A stretch of DNA of 64,000 nt from Flammula alnicola. Lineage: Eukaryota; Basidiomycota; Agaricomycetes; Agaricales; Strophariaceae. The notes under the pieces were generated by a model that ran no database searches, was not told the origin of the DNA, and saw only the letters and a program-made list of their open reading frames with translations. How positions within the stretch are numbered: position 1 is the stretch's first letter; each line of letters opens with the position of its first letter. A program made the position numbers and the translations under genes. Shown here piece after piece: positions 60,569 through 64,000 of the stretch. Location: contig JADNRV010000089.1 of the NCBI GenBank assembly GCA_015499995.1, forward strand, positions 62,001 to 126,000. Reading direction: 5' to 3'.

Positions 60569-62196
60569 GTTTTAAAGCTTGAAGGGAGAAGGAGCCAGCA
60601 AAATTTTCAAGCTGGGAAGACGTCGACGATCGATAGCCGCTGACGTTGAACTTCTCGTGGACCTAACCTTACCTTAGGGTTTTCAGTCGCCGACTCGTTT
60701 ACCCAAGGCACGCTGCCATACATTGAACTCAAGACTCGCACCCGCACCCTCAGAAACCCGCACCTGCGGCTGATACGGGATACCTCTGTCTATGGGTAAG
60801 GGTATCCGCGGGACCCACGGGGCTCAAAGCCCACATGGGTTTGATACAAGGGTATACGATTTAGTCATTCATTTAGTGATGCAATAAGTACAAGTAATAG
60901 CATTATACAAGTAATAAGACTGAGCCCACCCATTTGCCATGCCCCTGCTCGCCGTAGCAGCCACTATCATCCCCGCAAAGGTCGTCGCTGGCGCTGCCTG
61001 TGGCCATGGCAGCTGTTGTTGCCCGTAATCGTCGCGGCTGTTGTTGAGAGGAGTCGTCCGCGTAGCTACAGCGGACGGCGTTGGACCTGCTGACGTCGTA
61101 ATTGCCGGCCATTGTAGGCATCCAGGACCTTTGTGTGTTGGAGTGAAGGCGAGAGGCGCAGAGGAAGGGATGGCGGGAGGCCTGAAAGGAGGAAATAGGA
61201 GGGACAACCGCGGCGTCTCCTTTGGCCTACGGGTAGAGAGATGAATGAGGTGGAGAGGGCGAGTAAATGGAGGAACAAGTCGACGTTACATACTAGCTGG
61301 GTATCGGACACGCGCAGCCGCCGTGATCGCTGGCCCTTGTAGGCGTCCGTGGCCTGTGTTGGAGCGAAGGCGAGGTGGCACGGAGGAGGATCCGGGTAGG
61401 ACTGAGGTCGTTCCGCGACACACCAGCTGAGTATCCCTCCACCAGGGTCACCCCTCGCGTTTCTCAGCCCCTCGACCCCTAGCTGCAGTTTTTGTTGCTT
61501 GTGCAGCTGCCGCAAGCTGCTGTCCGCATCGCGTAGTCCGGTGAAGAGGGATTGGCATGCGGAGCCAGATCCTGCCATGAGAGGGAAGCGACGTTGTCCG
61601 TATCACGCACTGTCCATGTTCGCGATGACGGAGTGTCGAGAGGAAGAGAGTGGGAGCGACTAACAAACGATGCACGATGTATTCAAGTTGTTTCAATCTC
61701 CGGCGGAAAATCCCGCAAACCCGGACAAACGGGTACGGGCTTGGACAGGGGCGAACATCCGTCGACACATATCCGTGCCCAACGCTATTCACGCTGCTTG
61801 TCTCAACACTCTCAAAGGCAGCCCCATATTCGCGACTTAGGATGGATATACGGACTTATAGCCCTACCGCAATGATCGAAATCGCCAAAGATGATCTATG
61901 ATATCATGACCCTGCCAACATGGCCCTGAGCTATATAGTACTACTTACGCCTTTACGGTACTACATATTGGCCTGCTCGGCATTCAAATCTTCAACGGTA
62001 AGCACGAATCTACCTGATCAGATCTTTCTGTCCCTGAAAGCATTGTAGGAACTCGACGATCAGGGCCGTGCACCCTGGCGAGATAATGCTACTCAGTCAT
62101 TTGGTTCCGCTATTACAATTAGCCAAAAAAAGACAATACTGTCTTGAAAACCAGCCTCCTCGAAATCGACGCCGATTCTACAGAAAAATACCTACT
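60569..62196. other. Repeat-rich intergenic region
   Basis: At 60,690-60,850 GC-rich motifs of the kind CCCGCACC, TATCCGCGGGACCCACGGGG resemble hAT element ends. A diverged tandem repeat lies at 61,078-61,410 (separate entry). Another CCCGCAAACCCGG / GGGTACGGGC stretch is at about 61,709-61,745. Open frames on both strands are repeat-encoded and not supported as genes. Confidence 0.4.
61078..61410. repeat. Diverged tandem repeat
   Basis: A unit with TTGTAGGC-TCC, GGCCT and GTGTTGGAG-GAAGGCGAG occurs at about 61,108-61,170 and again at about 61,334-61,392, offset by roughly 220 bases, with many substitutions. Confidence 0.5.
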
Positions 62197-64000
62197 ATGG
62201 CACTCAGCACAGACGTCTTCGAGCCCAAAACAATACGTGGGATCCTCAAAAGCTTAGAAAAGTCTGCGACGGCAAAAGAACAGTTCGAGATAGCCTGGAA
62301 GGCAAATGTGCGTCATATGTTGCAACTTGCATTCTAACTAGACATGTTCGCTAAAATTTACTGCATAACCCTAGGTGAATAAGCGCGTGAATTCATGGAC
62401 GAATCATAAGGATAACTGTACGCCGGCGTTCCAGCTAGAGTGGGAGGCAGAGGTCGTCGAATACGTGGACTATCTTCATTCGAAACTCGCTGTGCATGGA
62501 AACGCTAGCGCCAGTGCGAAGGAGATACCGCGAACAATTGACAAAAGTATTCCACTTCTGGGCCCACGGTTCGCCCCGCCAACTTTCCTCCATTATATGC
62601 GACGAGATGCGACGCCAGCCATAAGGCCTGAGCACGCGTACATTGCTGCGCTCACTGTTGTACATCCAGTGTTTTATCCGACAACACTTACGCAGTGTCC
62701 GCAATGCAGCACCTCGCTTGGAATTCGATGGGATGGGTGGAACGGCACCGGCGCTCGCAACGTCTACGGCATTCGTATGAACGAAAGGGCGATAGGCTAT
62801 CAGCTGCGATGCAAAGATTGCAAGGAAAATGACAGGCCTGGAGGATACTGTTTCGTCGCAACGAATCACATATTTTGGGATAAATGGGAGCATTGGAAAA
62901 TACCGAGTAAGTGCCTTTTATTGATCGCAGCTTTGGAATAGATGATCTCATTGCCGCTGTGCTTAGGAAATATTCCATACTTTCTCAAACGGGCTGCTGT
63001 AACGCATGAACTCTTCGACTTGATCGTAGAGCTTCGCCCATCCTCCACATCTGCTGGCCTCGCAGAAAATCTGAAACGTGAGTTGTAAATGTCTCGTCCA
63101 ACAAACTTATCTCTAACTTGATGCCAGAGCTTCATCTACTTGAATACAAGCAAAGAATGCTCGAATACCTCTCGTACTTCAAGTCTGCACGGCCGAGCCT
63201 TTTCAAACGAAATAACCTCCAGAAATTTTCATCACCTACGGACGAAAAGGGCTATAACGACTTCTTTCTGACGAATGACTTGGTCACCGATCTATATCTG
63301 GATTTTATCGCGAGGGTTCGACAATCGGAATCGGTTGAATATTCCAAAACCAGAACTGGTGAGAATAGATCCAATGTTTCGTTAACTGCTCTTATAGCTG
63401 ATTTTCTTTATTCCACCAGCAAAATCCATCTCTTTAGACAACACCTTCAAATCAGCGGGAAAGGCCACCATAATCGATAAAGATGGATATCGTCAAAACC
63501 CGTTGAAAGGGGGAATTCTAAGTGCGATTAATGAAGAGGGCGAAGGCCTTTCATGGGTAGGTCAAGTTAATTATTCAATGTATGTATCTGGATTCTGACT
63601 TATCCGTTTATAGCGATTCTGCGTGAGCCCTTCGCCGGCAGAAACACGAGAGCTATTACAGGGTATCGCTAAACGACATGACGCTATGGGTATTCCCAAA
63701 CCATTAGCCGTTATCGTTGACAATTGCTGTCAAGTGCGACGATATGTCCGCGAGGGCCTTGGGGATGAAACGGCAATCGTACTTGACGTTTATCATTTTA
63801 TTATGCGGTGCGTTTTATTCACGATCTCGATTGAATATCGGGCTGATTAGCCTGTATTCTTAGATATGGCGCTGCGATTTATGGAGGCACTAAAAATGCA
63901 CATCGTCGAGAAGTGCTTTTGGACATACGGAATGCAATCATCAAAAACCCTGCAAAGCCAAACCAACCTGCAACCTATTGGGAACAATCAGAGCAGGAAA
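62197..64000 (+). mobile_element. Transposase gene (DUF6729-type with RNase H-like core), 3' end beyond window
   Basis: ATG 62197 gives MALSTDVFEPKTIRGILKSL. Exons join in frame at GT...AG introns near 62,310, 62,909, 63,080, 63,361, 63,556 and 63,809, and the frame is still open at the window end. The N-terminal domain has a zinc-ribbon (CPQCSTSLGIRWDGWNG ... YQLRCKDCK, two CxxC pairs) preceded by RPEHAYIAALTVVHPVFYP. The core has ISLDNTFKSAGKATIIDKDG, then PLAVIVDNCCQVRRYV and VLDVYHFIMRYGAAIYGGTK. The Asp in SLDNTF and in VVDNCC positions fit the first two acids of a DDE transposase fold. Terminal repeats were not found. In mushrooms, TET/JBP-like genes are known to travel with KDZ-type transposons; whether this one belongs to that superfamily I cannot tell. 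Confidence 0.7.

Noticed and set aside
61066..61578. Open frame of 170 codons on the minus strand
   Set aside because: It spans the diverged tandem repeat and has repeat-driven Arg/Pro/Ser composition.
1..64000. tRNA, rRNA and CRISPR arrays
   Set aside because: No B-box-like GGTTCGANTCC in a foldable context outside coding exons, no rRNA sequence and no regularly spaced direct repeats were seen.

Overview
The window looks like nuclear DNA of a mushroom-forming basidiomycete (Agaricomycetes). Genes are split by many short introns of about 45-70 bases with GT...AG ends. The families present (AA14 xylan oxygenase, expanded Hsp12A-like ATPases, a short F-box-like family, TET/JBP-like dioxygenase, a DUF6729-type transposase) are typical of that group. 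No tRNA, rRNA, CRISPR or prokaryotic feature was seen. Gene models below were spliced by eye; where exon lengths were summed and stay in frame, this is stated.

Left part (1-17 kb): the 3' end of a VWA-domain gene, a broken minus-strand gene, a gene with repeated psi-K-x-E (SUMO-acceptor-like) motifs, an F-box-like gene that appears interrupted, an unknown minus-strand gene, and a large RasGEF / PH / RhoGAP signalling gene of 2,151 codons in 11 exons.

Middle part (18-37 kb): four divergent paralogues of an uncharacterised coiled-coil family (17,954-19,899 +; 22,622-24,048 -; 24,931-27,002 -; 30,605-31,939 +). All have two exons, a phase-1 intron at the equivalent place and a C-terminal PK-[IV]-[IV]-L motif. 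The CCT8 chaperonin gene and an Hsp12A-like gene (with one apparent frameshift) lie among them. A HMG-box transcription factor gene follows at 34.9-37.0 kb.

Right part (37-64 kb): a gene-poor 10 kb stretch, then an AA14 lytic polysaccharide monooxygenase gene with signal peptide, mature N-terminal histidine and C-terminal GPI-type tail. After it come a second, intact Hsp12A-like gene and a 5'-truncated third copy. The last 8 kb hold an XPG/FEN1-family nuclease (520 aa) convergent, with a gap of about 100 bases, on a TET/JBP-like 2-oxoglutarate/Fe(II) DNA dioxygenase (461 aa). These are followed by repeats and by a transposase gene that runs off the end. This nuclease + DNA-base oxidase + transposase neighbourhood, and the four-member coiled-coil array, are the two most interesting things seen.
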